In this document: one piece after another, positions 28,089-36,721 of the stretch | How the letters are laid out: each line of letters begins with the position of its first letter | Numbering within the stretch: position 1 is the first letter of the stretch | Program-made: the position numbers and the translations under genes | Notes under the pieces: model-generated | Seen by the model: only the letters and a program-made list of their open reading frames with translations | Databases searched by the model: none | What the model was told of the DNA's origin: nothing | From: Sulfitobacter aestuariivivens | Lineage (GTDB): Bacteria > Pseudomonadota > Alphaproteobacteria > Rhodobacterales > Rhodobacteraceae | Assembly (NCBI RefSeq): GCF_014763045.1 | Contig: NZ_JACTAG010000001.1 | Span: 1,488,001-1,552,000, forward strand | Direction of reading: 5' to 3' | DNA: 64,000 nt

Positions 28089-29837
28089 TCATCTGTCAAA
28101 TCCGACAAGGGCATCCGCAAACTCTTCTGGGTCGAATGGTGCCAGATCATCGATCTGTTCACCAACGCCGATGGCGTGAATGGGCAGGCCGAATTTGTCG
28201 GCCAACGCCACCAGCACGCCACCCTTTGCAGTACCGTCCAGCTTGGTCATGACAAGGCCGGAAACATCTGAGATGTCCTGGAACACCTTGACCTGGCTCA
28301 GCGCATTCTGCCCCGTGGTCGCGTCGAGGACCAGCAAGGTGTTGTGCGGTGCGGTTTCGTCTTTCTTGCGGATAACGCGGACGATCTTTGCCAATTCCTC
28401 CATCAGGTCACTGCGGTTCTGCAGTCGGCCTGCGGTGTCGATCATCAGCAGATCAGCCCCATCTCGCTGTGCCTGCTCCAACGCATCAAAGGCGAGGCTG
28501 GCAGGGTCCGTGCCCTGCGGCGCGGTCAGCACCGGCACCCCTGCCCGTTCGCCCCAGACCTGCAGTTGTTCCACCGCAGCAGCCCGGAACGTATCGCCTG
28601 CGGCAATCACCACTTTCTTACCGGCGGCACGAAACTGACTGGCGAGTTTGCCGATGGTCGTTGTTTTGCCTGAGCCATTCACACCCACAACCAGCACCAC
28701 TTGCGGCGTCTTTGGATAAAGCGGCAGGGGCCGGGCAACGGGTTCCATGATACGCGCGACTTCGTCCGCCATCAATTTTTTGATTTCAGCCACCGATAGT
28801 TTCTTGCCAAAACGGCCCTCGGCCATGTTGGCTGTCACCCTAAGGGCGGTATCCACCCCCATGTCAGCTGTGATCAAAAGCTCTTCGAGCTGTTCGAGCA
28901 TGTCGTCATCCAACGTCCGCCGGACAACGGTCTTGGGCGCGGAGCGACCAATAAGGCGGCCCAGAAGTCCAGGCTTGCTTTCGGTCTCGGACGTATCTTG
29001 GTCAATGAGATCCGGGGCGACGGGTGTCAGCGTGGTACGCAAGGGGGCGGTTTCGCGCGGGGGGTTTGCGCGCTGCACCTCTTCCTGCGCCTTTCGGGCC
29101 GCTTCTTCGACCTGCGCCTCTTGGCGGCGCGCCTCTTCGGCAGCTTTGCGTGCGGCATCTTCTTCGACGGCGCGAGAGGCTGCTGCCTCTGCCTCCGCCT
29201 GCCGGGCCGCTTCGGCCGCTGCAGCACGGGCTGCTTCGGCCACGCGCGCGGCGCTCTCTGCCTCTTGTCTTTGTATTTCTTCTTCGGCTTCGCGTTCAGC
29301 GCGGGCGGCAGCTTGCAGGGCTGCCTCTGCCGCGGCGTCATCAGCGGCCTGCTGCGCGGCTTCTTCATTGGCTTGCCGGGTGGCTTCATCAGCGGCCTCT
29401 TGGGCGGCGCGAAGGGCCGCTTCTTCAGCAGCTTTCTGGGCCTCGGCACGCTGGACCTCGGCGGCTTCAGCTTCGACTTGACGTGCCGCTTCGGCCCCTA
29501 GGCGTTCAGTTTCAGCCTGACGCGCGGCCTCAGCGGCGTCTGCGGCGGCCTGCGCTGCAGCTTTCTCTGCGGCCCGGGCTTCTGCCAGCCGCTGTTCTTC
29601 CGCCAATCGCTGCTCTTCTGCCAATCGCTGTTCTTCGGCCAAACGCTGCTCTTCAGCCAATCTATCCGCTTCGGCCGCGCGCGCCTCCTGGAGGACCTGC
29701 TCTGCCGCCTCGGCCTCTTGGGCCGCCGTATCGATCGTTTCCTCTTCACCGCCCTCGCCAACAATGGCTTCAAGGCCTTCGTCGATCTTGCTGGAGGACT
29801 TGAACAGCCGCTCTTTGAGTTTCTTGAAAAATGCCAA
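28089..29837 (-). CDS. ftsY: Signal recognition particle receptor FtsY with a long EA-rich N-terminal region
   Basis: 582 residues with a TTG start at 29837: the family begins with AFFKKLKERLF directly after it, and a GGAG site is upstream. A long Ala/Glu coiled-coil-like A domain (about 25-260) replaces the usual short acidic region and includes a perfect run of hexapeptide repeats. The NG domain follows: GVNGSGKTTTIGKLA (P-loop), DTFRAAAVEQL, DTAGRLQN and TKLDGTAKGGV. It docks ribosomes carrying SRP to the inner membrane. Confidence 0.95.
   Translation of the reverse strand: MAFFKKLKERLFKSSSKIDEGLEAIVGEGGEEETIDTAAQEAEAAEQVLQEARAAEADRLAEEQRLAEEQRLAEEQRLAEEQRLAEARAAEKAAAQAAADAAEAARQAETERLGAEAARQVEAEAAEVQRAEAQKAAEEAALRAAQEAADEATRQANEEAAQQAADDAAAEAALQAAARAEREAEEEIQRQEAESAARVAEAARAAAAEAARQAEAEAAASRAVEEDAARKAAEEARRQEAQVEEAARKAQEEVQRANPPRETAPLRTTLTPVAPDLIDQDTSETESKPGLLGRLIGRSAPKTVVRRTLDDDMLEQLEELLITADMGVDTALRVTANMAEGRFGKKLSVAEIKKLMADEVARIMEPVARPLPLYPKTPQVVLVVGVNGSGKTTTIGKLASQFRAAGKKVVIAAGDTFRAAAVEQLQVWGERAGVPVLTAPQGTDPASLAFDALEQAQRDGADLLMIDTAGRLQNRSDLMEELAKIVRVIRKKDETAPHNTLLVLDATTGQNALSQVKVFQDISDVSGLVMTKLDGTAKGGVLVALADKFGLPIHAIGVGEQIDDLAPFDPEEFADALVGFDR
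29590..29661 (-). repeat. Four 18-bp tandem repeats inside ftsY
   Basis: Four consecutive 18-bp units (29590-29607, 29608-29625, 29626-29643, 29644-29661) differ only at a few positions and keep the frame. Each encodes a six-residue unit of the LAEEQR type. The near-identity at DNA level suggests recent slippage expansion. Confidence 0.9.
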
Positions 29838-30043
29838 GGCAGGACACTCCGCGCCAGTTTTCCCTGACTTATAGCCTGTGTCCTTGGGATGGAAGGCGCG
29901 AAGTGTCGGCGGACTTGCTCTTACGGGCCACGCCCGCACGTTGCAGGTCTATCCCCAGCAAAGCTAACACAGATCTGGGCCGGTCATCAGGTAACTTTCT
30001 GACGAGAGGCCCCGAAGCCGCGCGCGGGGCGCAGCTCAAGATC

Positions 30044-30670
30044 TCAAGCCAGTGACACCGAGGCAAGGATGGCAACAGCCACCCAATAAAGCGGCCAGAT
30101 CAGAATGTTCGCGGCCCGCTCGAAAGGGCCGCCCTTGGCTAGGATGAACGTCTGCAGCCCCAGCAGAGTATCGGATGCCATGAAGAGCACGGCGCCGATG
30201 ATGACCATAGGGCTTTGCGTGGCAAGAGCGGCCACACCCATGGTCATGATGATGGCGATGTAAATCGCCACCGGCAGGCGCAGTTCACCAGCCCGGCCGA
30301 GCAGGACGCGGATCATGAATAGGGCGTGCAAAGACATCGCAAGAACAGCAAGTCCCATAGACACGGAATTGAGCTGGTCAGGTGTGGCCCCTAATTCCAA
30401 GACGAATACGGCGATCCAGGCCAGGTGGCCCAGTGCGAAACTGATCAGTCCTGCCAGAAAAAAGCGTTCGCCGGAGCGGGACAGGAACACGTCCCCCAGG
30501 CTGCACAGCGCGAGTGCCGCCGCCACGAGGGGCGCACTCAAAACAAGCGCCAGAACCACAAGAGGAACCAGTGCCAAGCTCTTGACACTGCTGCGAAACC
30601 ACGAAGTGCCTTCGCGCAGGGAGAACCCCCAGTAAAGCAAGGCAGACGCCCCGCTTATAGCCCACAGCAA
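30044..30670 (-). CDS. Lysoplasmalogenase-like membrane protein (YhhN family)
   Basis: 208 residues with about eight helices. Family landmarks are SLGDVFLSRSGERFFLAGLISFALGHL (acidic loop conserved) and LFMASDTLLGL near the C-terminus. YhhN/TMEM86 proteins hydrolyse lysoplasmalogens in animals; the bacterial role is less certain. Starts 5 bp after the NuoEF-like stop, so it is co-transcribed with it. Confidence 0.85.
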   Translation of the reverse strand: MLWAISGASALLYWGFSLREGTSWFRSSVKSLALVPLVVLALVLSAPLVAAALALCSLGDVFLSRSGERFFLAGLISFALGHLAWIAVFVLELGATPDQLNSVSMGLAVLAMSLHALFMIRVLLGRAGELRLPVAIYIAIIMTMGVAALATQSPMVIIGAVLFMASDTLLGLQTFILAKGGPFERAANILIWPLYWVAVAILASVSLA

Positions 30671-30674
30671 GGTC

Positions 30675-32375
30675 TCAGACCTCGTCCGGGAAATGCTTCA
30701 TTGTCAGCCGGATCGGATTCGGAGCCGCCTGCCCCAACCCACAGATAGACGCGTCGATCATGGCGGTTGAAAGCTCTTCCAGCAGCCCCTTGTCCCAGTG
30801 ATCTGCTTGCATCAATTTGACCGCTTTTTCGCAGCCCACCCGGCAGGGTGTGCACTGGCCACAGCTTTCATCCTCAAAGAACCGAAGCATGTTCAGCGCA
30901 GCACCGCGAGCGCTGTCGTGATCCGACAGAACGACAACAGCTGCGGAGCCGATGAAAGAGCCATGCGGCTGCAGCGTGTCAAAATCCAGCGGAATATCAT
31001 TCATCGACGCAGGCAAAAGCCCGGATGAAGGGCCACCCGGCTGATACGCCTTGAAAGAATGACCTGCTACCATCCCACCAGATGCCGCGATCAGATCCAT
31101 GATAGTCGACCCCGCGGGCAGCACATACATGCCCGGCTTTGCCACGCGGCCCGAAACAGAATAGCTGCGCAGCCCCGTGCGCCCGTTTTTCTCAGTACTG
31201 TTGAGCACCTCAGGCCCTTCGCGGCAAACACGGGCGACCCAATGCAAGGTCTCTACGTTGTGGACCAAGGTGGGGGCGCCAAAGATGCCGACCTGCGCCA
31301 CAAAAGGCGGGCGGTGGCGTGGCAGACCGCGTTTGCCTTCTATGCTTTCGATCATCGCACTTTCTTCGCCACAGATGTAAGCTCCAGCGCCGCGCCGCAG
31401 GTCGATGTAACCCGGCTCTACAATAGCTGCGTCTTCCAGTGCCTTGATTTCACGTCGCAATATTTCCAGAACGGCGGGATATTCGTCACGCATGTAAATA
31501 TATGCGCGGTCCGCCTCCACTGCCCAAGCGGCGATCAACATGCCTTCTAAGAACAGATGCGGCATACGCTCAAGATACCAACGATCCTTGAAAGTGCCCG
31601 GCTCGCCCTCGTCGCCGTTCACTGCTAGATAGCGTGGTCCGGCATTGGCCCTTACAAAACCCCACTTCTTGCCGGACGGGAAACCGGCCCCGCCCAGACC
31701 GCGCAAGCCCGAGGCCAGCACGGTTTCCTGCACGGCCTCCCAGTTGCCGTTGGTGCGCAGGTCTTTCAGGGTTTCGTACCCACCTTCGGCAACATAGGCA
31801 TCATACCCTTCGTAGGCAGGTACATGCACGTGGGTGTCGCCCGTAGCGATGGCGGCATCGACCTTTTCAGGTGTGGCATGGTCGATGTGGTTGTGTCCGA
31901 TCTCAAGCACCGGAGCGGTATCGCACCGGCCCATGCAGGGTGCCCGCAAAACACGCACTTCAGAGGCATCAAGCCCATCTTCCAATGCTTTTTTCAGCTG
32001 CTGTGCCCCGGCCAATTCACAGGAAAGCGAATCGCAGACACGGATCGTCAACGCTGGCGGCTTTGTCGCGCCTTCCTTGACCACATCGAAATGGGCGTAA
32101 AATGTCGCGACCTCATACACCTCAGCCATCGACATGCGCATCTCTTCGGCAAGCGCGCGCAGGTGTGCAGCAGAAAGGTGACCATACCGGTCCTGAATAA
32201 GGTGCAGGTGTTCAATCAACCGATCGCGATCGCGCGGCAGGCCATCAAGCAACGTGCAGATCTCTTCCCACGCCTGATCCTCAAGCTGACGGCCCTTGGG
32301 GTGATGCCGGCCCTTGCCCTTGCCGGATTTCCAGACACCTTTGCCCGAATTCTTTGACTGTCCGTCCAGCGCCAT
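30675..32375 (-). CDS. Fused NuoE-NuoF diaphorase subunit (formate dehydrogenase beta-like)
   Basis: 566 residues; MALDGQSKNSGKG at 32375 has a purine-rich site upstream. The NuoE-like part (about 35-170) has the four cysteines of a [2Fe-2S] cluster (C114, C119, C147, C151). The NuoF-like part has the NADH/FMN motif GLGGAGFPSGKKW (about 227-239), NGDEGEPGTFKDR, and the [4Fe-4S] motif ESCGQCTPCRVGC (C505, C508, C511). This fusion matches the beta subunit of NAD-dependent formate dehydrogenases such as Methylobacterium Fdh1B. No catalytic alpha subunit is next to it: the next gene is YhhN-like. Confidence 0.88.
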   Translation of the reverse strand: MALDGQSKNSGKGVWKSGKGKGRHHPKGRQLEDQAWEEICTLLDGLPRDRDRLIEHLHLIQDRYGHLSAAHLRALAEEMRMSMAEVYEVATFYAHFDVVKEGATKPPALTIRVCDSLSCELAGAQQLKKALEDGLDASEVRVLRAPCMGRCDTAPVLEIGHNHIDHATPEKVDAAIATGDTHVHVPAYEGYDAYVAEGGYETLKDLRTNGNWEAVQETVLASGLRGLGGAGFPSGKKWGFVRANAGPRYLAVNGDEGEPGTFKDRWYLERMPHLFLEGMLIAAWAVEADRAYIYMRDEYPAVLEILRREIKALEDAAIVEPGYIDLRRGAGAYICGEESAMIESIEGKRGLPRHRPPFVAQVGIFGAPTLVHNVETLHWVARVCREGPEVLNSTEKNGRTGLRSYSVSGRVAKPGMYVLPAGSTIMDLIAASGGMVAGHSFKAYQPGGPSSGLLPASMNDIPLDFDTLQPHGSFIGSAAVVVLSDHDSARGAALNMLRFFEDESCGQCTPCRVGCEKAVKLMQADHWDKGLLEELSTAMIDASICGLGQAAPNPIRLTMKHFPDEV

Positions 32376-32571
32376 CTTGGCCCCCTTCTTTGATCTTGCC
32401 GCGACCCTATCAAATCGCGGAGCCTCCCTGCGACCGAAAAGCGACGCCTGCGCTTCGCTTTGCGCGCATTCTGTCCGCGCGCGGCAAGTGCCCGACTGCA
32501 CGTAGCACTCCCGCTGTCACACCCTTGCCGGGCCGCTGGCACTGGCCCGGACTTTCTGGCAATCTTCGGAC

Positions 32572-32967
32572 ATGAGGATATTTGCACTGATCATCGCGCT
32601 GCTGACCGCCCTGCCTGCTTTGGCACAAGACCGCATGTCAGCAGCAGAATTCGATGCCTACACCAAGGGAAAGACTTTGTTTTATGGTCGAAACGGTGCG
32701 GCCTATGGTGCTGAAGTCTATCATGGAAATCGCCGCGTTCAGTGGTCCTTTCTGGATGGCGAATGCAAGGAAGGGCACTGGTACGAGGAGGCAGGACTGA
32801 TTTGCTTTGTTTATGAAGATACCCCTGATCCGCAATGCTGGTCTTTTACAAAAGGCGCGCGTGGATTGATTGCGCGGTTCGAGAACGATCCCGCCTCTAC
32901 CGCACTTTACGAAGCGCAAGACGTTGGAGAGGAATTGCTGTGCCTAGGTCCCAAGGTGGGAGTGTGA
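32572..32967 (+). CDS. Secreted conserved protein, tandem paralogue 1
   Basis: 131 residues with a signal peptide (MRIFALIIALLTALPALAQ). Cysteines at 64, 78, 89 and 123 (EGH-, GLICFVYE, PQCWS, CLGPKVGV) fit two disulfides in the periplasm. It shares GLICFVYE, PQCWS and CLGPKVGV with the next gene and its stop overlaps that gene's GTG start. Family not recognised. Confidence 0.75.
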   Translation: MRIFALIIALLTALPALAQDRMSAAEFDAYTKGKTLFYGRNGAAYGAEVYHGNRRVQWSFLDGECKEGHWYEEAGLICFVYEDTPDPQCWSFTKGARGLIARFENDPASTALYEAQDVGEELLCLGPKVGV

Positions 32968-33356
32968 GGGCGCTTTTCGTCGCATTGGTCGCACTTGCCG
33001 CGCCCGTGCTTGCTGAACCGCTTGATACGGAAGAGAAATTTGAAGCCTACGTTGGCGGTCGCACCATGTTTTTTCACTTGGGTGACGGACGTATCTATGC
33101 ATCGGAAAGCTATTTGGAGGATCGCAAGGTGCGGTGGTCCCGCGCGCCTGGCGACTGTCTGGACGGAGATTGGTATGAAGATGACGGGCTGATCTGTTTT
33201 GTGTACGAAAATAACCCGGAACCGCAATGCTGGTCAGTAGAGCTGACACGTGGTGGGCTCAAAGCGACGTCCGTGCGGGGGCTGACCCCGCTCACAATCT
33301 TTGAAGCCGGTGACGGCGAACCGCAGGAGTGTCTGGGCCCGAAAGTGGGGGTTTGA
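32964..33356 (+). CDS. Secreted conserved protein, tandem paralogue 2
   Basis: 130 residues from the GTG at 32964, which overlaps the first paralogue's stop (GTGA). An N-terminal signal sequence (RALFVALVALAAPVLAE) is followed by the same cysteine pattern as paralogue 1 (DCLDGDWYE, GLICFVYE, PQCWS, CLGPKVGV). About half the residues are shared, pointing to an old tandem duplication. Function unknown; likely periplasmic. Confidence 0.75.
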   Translation: MRALFVALVALAAPVLAEPLDTEEKFEAYVGGRTMFFHLGDGRIYASESYLEDRKVRWSRAPGDCLDGDWYEDDGLICFVYENNPEPQCWSVELTRGGLKATSVRGLTPLTIFEAGDGEPQECLGPKVGV

Positions 33357-33404
33357 CGGGCAGTTTGGCATCTGAGTTGGTGCCAAAGCGTATGTGAGGG
33401 ACGC

Positions 33405-34955
33405 TCAAAACAACGACCCTTGATCGGGCGGATTGCCCCTCTTTTTGGATGGAGCCGTCGCGACCTTGCCGCCCGCTACATCCATGCGCCCATCGGCAAA
33501 CTGAATCTCCAAAGCACCGGCTTTTTTCGCGACCTTGGCGGACGTAACAACGCGACCTTCACTGCGCACGACAGCAAAGCCGCGCTCAAGTGTCGCCTCG
33601 TATCCAAGTGTATTGAGCACCCTGCCGCGCGCTTCAATCTGTTTTTGCCAACTGTCGATCTGTCGCGCGCCGGCAGCAGAAAGGCGCGCGGTCAGATCTT
33701 CAAAGCGCTGCCGCTGCCGCGCACTTTCGCTAGCCAGTGTGTCAGGGCGAAAGCGGCGGCTGATGGCGGCCAGCGCATCGCGGCGCCTGCTGACTGACCG
33801 TTCCAAAGCAGGGGAAAGTCGCGTTCCAAGCCCGCTCACTGCGCGCTGTCCTTCGGCGACACGGCGCGACAAGGTTGCGGGTCGCAGTAGTCCCGAAACG
33901 TCTGACAATCGGACCCGCCTGCGTTGCACGCCGGTCATCAACGACGGGCCCAACTTTTCGACGGCCCGGTCCAGCCGCTGTCGCGGTGTGTCAAGCAAGG
34001 CATCCGGTCGCGGCAAGGCCCGCGCCATATCCCGCAAGCGCTGGTCGCGACGGCTTAGCCCCTGGCTTAGCAATTGACCCATGCGGGCCCCCTGCCCCTC
34101 AAGCCCCGCGGCAAGTTCGTGTCGCACGGGCACCGCCAGTTCTGCAGCAGCGGTTGGTGTGGGCGCCCGCTTGTCAGACACAAAGTCGATCAGGGTGGTA
34201 TCCGTCTCATGGCCCACGGCTGAGATCAGCGGAATGTCGGAAGCAGCGGCAGCGCGGGCCACGATTTCTTCGTTGAAGCCCCACAGATCTTCGACAGACC
34301 CACCGCCACGAGCGACGATGATCAGATCAGGCCGGGGCAGCGCACCACCGGGGGACATTGCATTGAAGCCGTCGATGGCGCGGGCCACCTCCGGTGCGCA
34401 GGCCTGTCCCTGAACCGCAACCGGCCAAACCAACACCTTGCGCGGGAACCGGTCCCGCAGACGGTGCATGATGTCGCGGATCACGACCCCCTGCAGCGAG
34501 GTCACAACGCCAATGATGTCAGGGAGGTATGGCAGGGGTTTCTTTCGGGATTCGTCAAACAACCCCTCTGCCGCCAGCGCCTTTTTGCGCTTTTCCAGCA
34601 GCGCCATAAGCGCCCCCTCGCCCGCAATGGTCAGTCGCTGGGCATTGAGCGCGAATTTGGACTGAAAGCCGCTGGCGGTCATCTTACCTTCGGCGACGAC
34701 CTCTGTCCCTTCCTCGGGGATCATGCCAAGTGCCGGAATCTGACCTTTCCAGGTCATGCACGACAGCACTGATCGGTCGTCCTTGAGGTCAAAATAAAGG
34801 TGCCCCGAGCGCGCCTGAACCACGCGCCCCACCTCGCCCTTGATGCGAACCCAGCCCAGCTCGGCCTCGACCAGTTTCTTAACCGAACCGGCAATTTCCG
34901 AGACGGTGAATTCGGGTGTGTTGGATCCCGGTTGCGGATCGTCGAGAAGGTCCAT
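33405..34955 (-). CDS. xseA: Exodeoxyribonuclease VII large subunit
   Basis: 516 residues. The start MDLLDDPQPGSNTPEFTVSE at 34955 is preferred over a 159-residue longer frame, since that extension runs antisense into purD. OB-fold (about 17-110, VRIKGEVGRVVQARSGHLYF), then the catalytic core DIIGVVTSLQGVVIRDI, VARGGGSVEDLWGFN and ISAVGHETDTTLIDF, and a helical C-terminus. Degrades single-stranded DNA with XseB, which is not next to it. Divergent from purD. Confidence 0.95.
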   Translation of the reverse strand: MDLLDDPQPGSNTPEFTVSEIAGSVKKLVEAELGWVRIKGEVGRVVQARSGHLYFDLKDDRSVLSCMTWKGQIPALGMIPEEGTEVVAEGKMTASGFQSKFALNAQRLTIAGEGALMALLEKRKKALAAEGLFDESRKKPLPYLPDIIGVVTSLQGVVIRDIMHRLRDRFPRKVLVWPVAVQGQACAPEVARAIDGFNAMSPGGALPRPDLIIVARGGGSVEDLWGFNEEIVARAAAASDIPLISAVGHETDTTLIDFVSDKRAPTPTAAAELAVPVRHELAAGLEGQGARMGQLLSQGLSRRDQRLRDMARALPRPDALLDTPRQRLDRAVEKLGPSLMTGVQRRRVRLSDVSGLLRPATLSRRVAEGQRAVSGLGTRLSPALERSVSRRRDALAAISRRFRPDTLASESARQRQRFEDLTARLSAAGARQIDSWQKQIEARGRVLNTLGYEATLERGFAVVRSEGRVVTSAKVAKKAGALEIQFADGRMDVAGGKVATAPSKKRGNPPDQGSLF

Positions 34956-35024
34956 GCCTGCGCCTTGTGTCCTGCGTCGCTGCACCTTAGAACGCGCATC
35001 AATCAAGGCCAAGGGAGCGCGCAC

Positions 35025-36305
35025 ATGAATATCCTGATCCTCGGCTCCGGCGGGCGCGAACATTCTCTTGCCTGGGCGGTGATGCAAAACCCCAAATGCG
35101 ACAAACTGATTGTGGCGCCAGGCAATGCCGGGATTGCCGCCATTGCCACCTGCGCAAGCGTTGACGTGATGAATGGGCCGGCGGTGGTTGGCTTTTGCGA
35201 GGAAAACGCGATTGATTTCGTCATCATCGGGCCCGAGGCGCCGTTGGCCGCTGGCGTGGCGGACGAATTGCGCGACGCCGGTTTCAGCGTTTTTGGCCCC
35301 TCGGCGGCAGCAGCGGCTCTGGAGGCATCCAAAGCCTTCACCAAAGAGATCTGCGATGCGTGCAACGCCCCGACGGCGGCCTATGGGCATTTTACGGATG
35401 CGCAGGCTGCGCGGGCTTACGTGACGCAACAAGGTGCCCCGATCGTGATCAAGGCCGACGGATTGGCCGCCGGCAAAGGCGTCATCATTGCCATGACGGA
35501 TGCAGAAGCAATGGATGCAATCGACACGATGTTCGATGGCACCTTTGGTGACGCCGGGGCTGAGGTCGTGATCGAAGAGTTCATGGAAGGCGAAGAGGCA
35601 TCGTTCTTTGTGCTGTGCGATGGCGCCGATGTGTTACCCATTGGCACGGCACAGGACCACAAGCGAGTGGGCGACGGCGATACCGGTCCGAACACAGGTG
35701 GTATGGGTGCCTATTCTCCTGCGCCGGTGTTGACTGATCAAATCGCCGAACGCGCGCTGAACGAAATCATTCGCCCGACGATGGCGGAAATGGCGCGACG
35801 CGGGATGCCCTATCAGGGGGTGCTTTACGCGGGTCTGATGATCAAGAACGGCCTGCCCCGGTTGGTAGAATACAACGTGCGTTTTGGCGATCCTGAGTGT
35901 CAGGTCCTGATGATGCGGCTGGGCGCGCAGGCATTTGATCTGATGCATGCGGCGGCTGAAGGGCGCCTATCGGACATGCAGGTAAACTGGGCTGACGATC
36001 ATGCGATTACCGTCGTGCTCGCGGCAGACGGCTATCCCGGCCCCTATACCAAGGGGTCGATCATCAAAGGGTTGGACGGGATTCCGGAAGACAGCAAGAA
36101 CATGGTCTTTCATGCAGGTACAGCCATGCAAAATGGATCAATCGTCGCCTCGGGCGGGCGCGTCCTGAACGTGACGGCGCGCGGCGATACCCTCGCTGAC
36201 GCGCATGAACGGGCTTACGCGATGATCGACCAGATCAACTGGCCACAGGGCTTTTGCCGTCGCGACATTGGCTGGCGCGCCTTGCACGGCCACGCCGCCG
36301 AGTAG
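35025..36305 (+). CDS. purD: Phosphoribosylamine-glycine ligase
   Basis: 426 residues, the normal length. ATP-grasp enzyme that joins glycine to 5-phosphoribosylamine in purine synthesis. The start MNILILGSGGREHSLAW is the family N-terminus; an AAGGGAG site precedes it. Other landmarks: IGPEAPLAAGVADEL, VIKADGLAAGKGVI, PNTGGMGAYSPAP and EYNVRFGDPECQ. Divergent from xseA. Confidence 0.97.
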   Translation: MNILILGSGGREHSLAWAVMQNPKCDKLIVAPGNAGIAAIATCASVDVMNGPAVVGFCEENAIDFVIIGPEAPLAAGVADELRDAGFSVFGPSAAAAALEASKAFTKEICDACNAPTAAYGHFTDAQAARAYVTQQGAPIVIKADGLAAGKGVIIAMTDAEAMDAIDTMFDGTFGDAGAEVVIEEFMEGEEASFFVLCDGADVLPIGTAQDHKRVGDGDTGPNTGGMGAYSPAPVLTDQIAERALNEIIRPTMAEMARRGMPYQGVLYAGLMIKNGLPRLVEYNVRFGDPECQVLMMRLGAQAFDLMHAAAEGRLSDMQVNWADDHAITVVLAADGYPGPYTKGSIIKGLDGIPEDSKNMVFHAGTAMQNGSIVASGGRVLNVTARGDTLADAHERAYAMIDQINWPQGFCRRDIGWRALHGHAAE

Positions 36306-36513
36306 CTGAAGGGCGACCGAAAGGTGATCTAGCTGAACGGATCAGACCAGTTGATCCAGGCCCTTCGCAACGGGCAATGCGTAGTGATCATCGAAACATT
36401 CACCTCAAGAAACCTCAACCCAGGTGATCTTTGGGTGCAGCGCAAGTAAGTCCGACTCAACCGCAAAACGAGCGGAATTCGGGTTTGATCTGACTGAAAC
36501 CAATGTTGGGGTT

Positions 36514-36599
36514 TGGTGCGGTCGGAGAGACTCGAACTCTCACGGGTATTACCCCACAGCGACCTCAACGCTGCGCGTCTACCATTCCGCCACGACCGC
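36514..36599 (-). tRNA. tRNA-Leu, anticodon GAG
   Basis: Reverse-strand tRNA with acceptor stem GCGGTCG/CGACCGC, T-loop TTCGAGT, anticodon stem CAGCG/CGCTG and loop TTGAGGT, so the anticodon is GAG (complement of 36564-36566). A long variable arm (GTGGGGTAATACCCGT) marks it as class II. The CCA end is encoded at 36516-36514. Confidence 0.95.
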
Positions 36600-36663
36600 A
36601 TGCCATGAGGGTAAAACGCACATAGCCAAATAGGCACGCCACCTCAAGGCCAAATCGTCCAGT

Positions 36664-36695
36664 AAAAACCCCCGCCGCAATGCCTGCGGCGGGGG
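36664..36695 (-). terminator. Terminator after the PG-binding gene
   Basis: A perfect 10-bp stem (CCCCCGCCGC with its complement) and a 7-nt loop are followed, on the reverse strand, by TTTTTACT. It lies 27 bp past the stop at 36722 and so ends the leftward transcript before tRNA-Leu. Confidence 0.9.
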
Positions 36696-36721
36696 CCCTG
36701 TTTCGAGGCTGTGTGTCGGCC

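Noticed and set aside
28747-29803. Forward frames of 244-259 residues rich in Ala/Ser/Arg and Pro/Leu/Arg
   Set aside because: They are shadows of the Ala/Glu-rich FtsY region in another frame, not real proteins.
34956-35432. Long N-terminal extension of xseA (159 residues)
   Set aside because: It runs antisense into purD, lacks similarity to the OB-fold start, and the family N-terminus begins at 34955.
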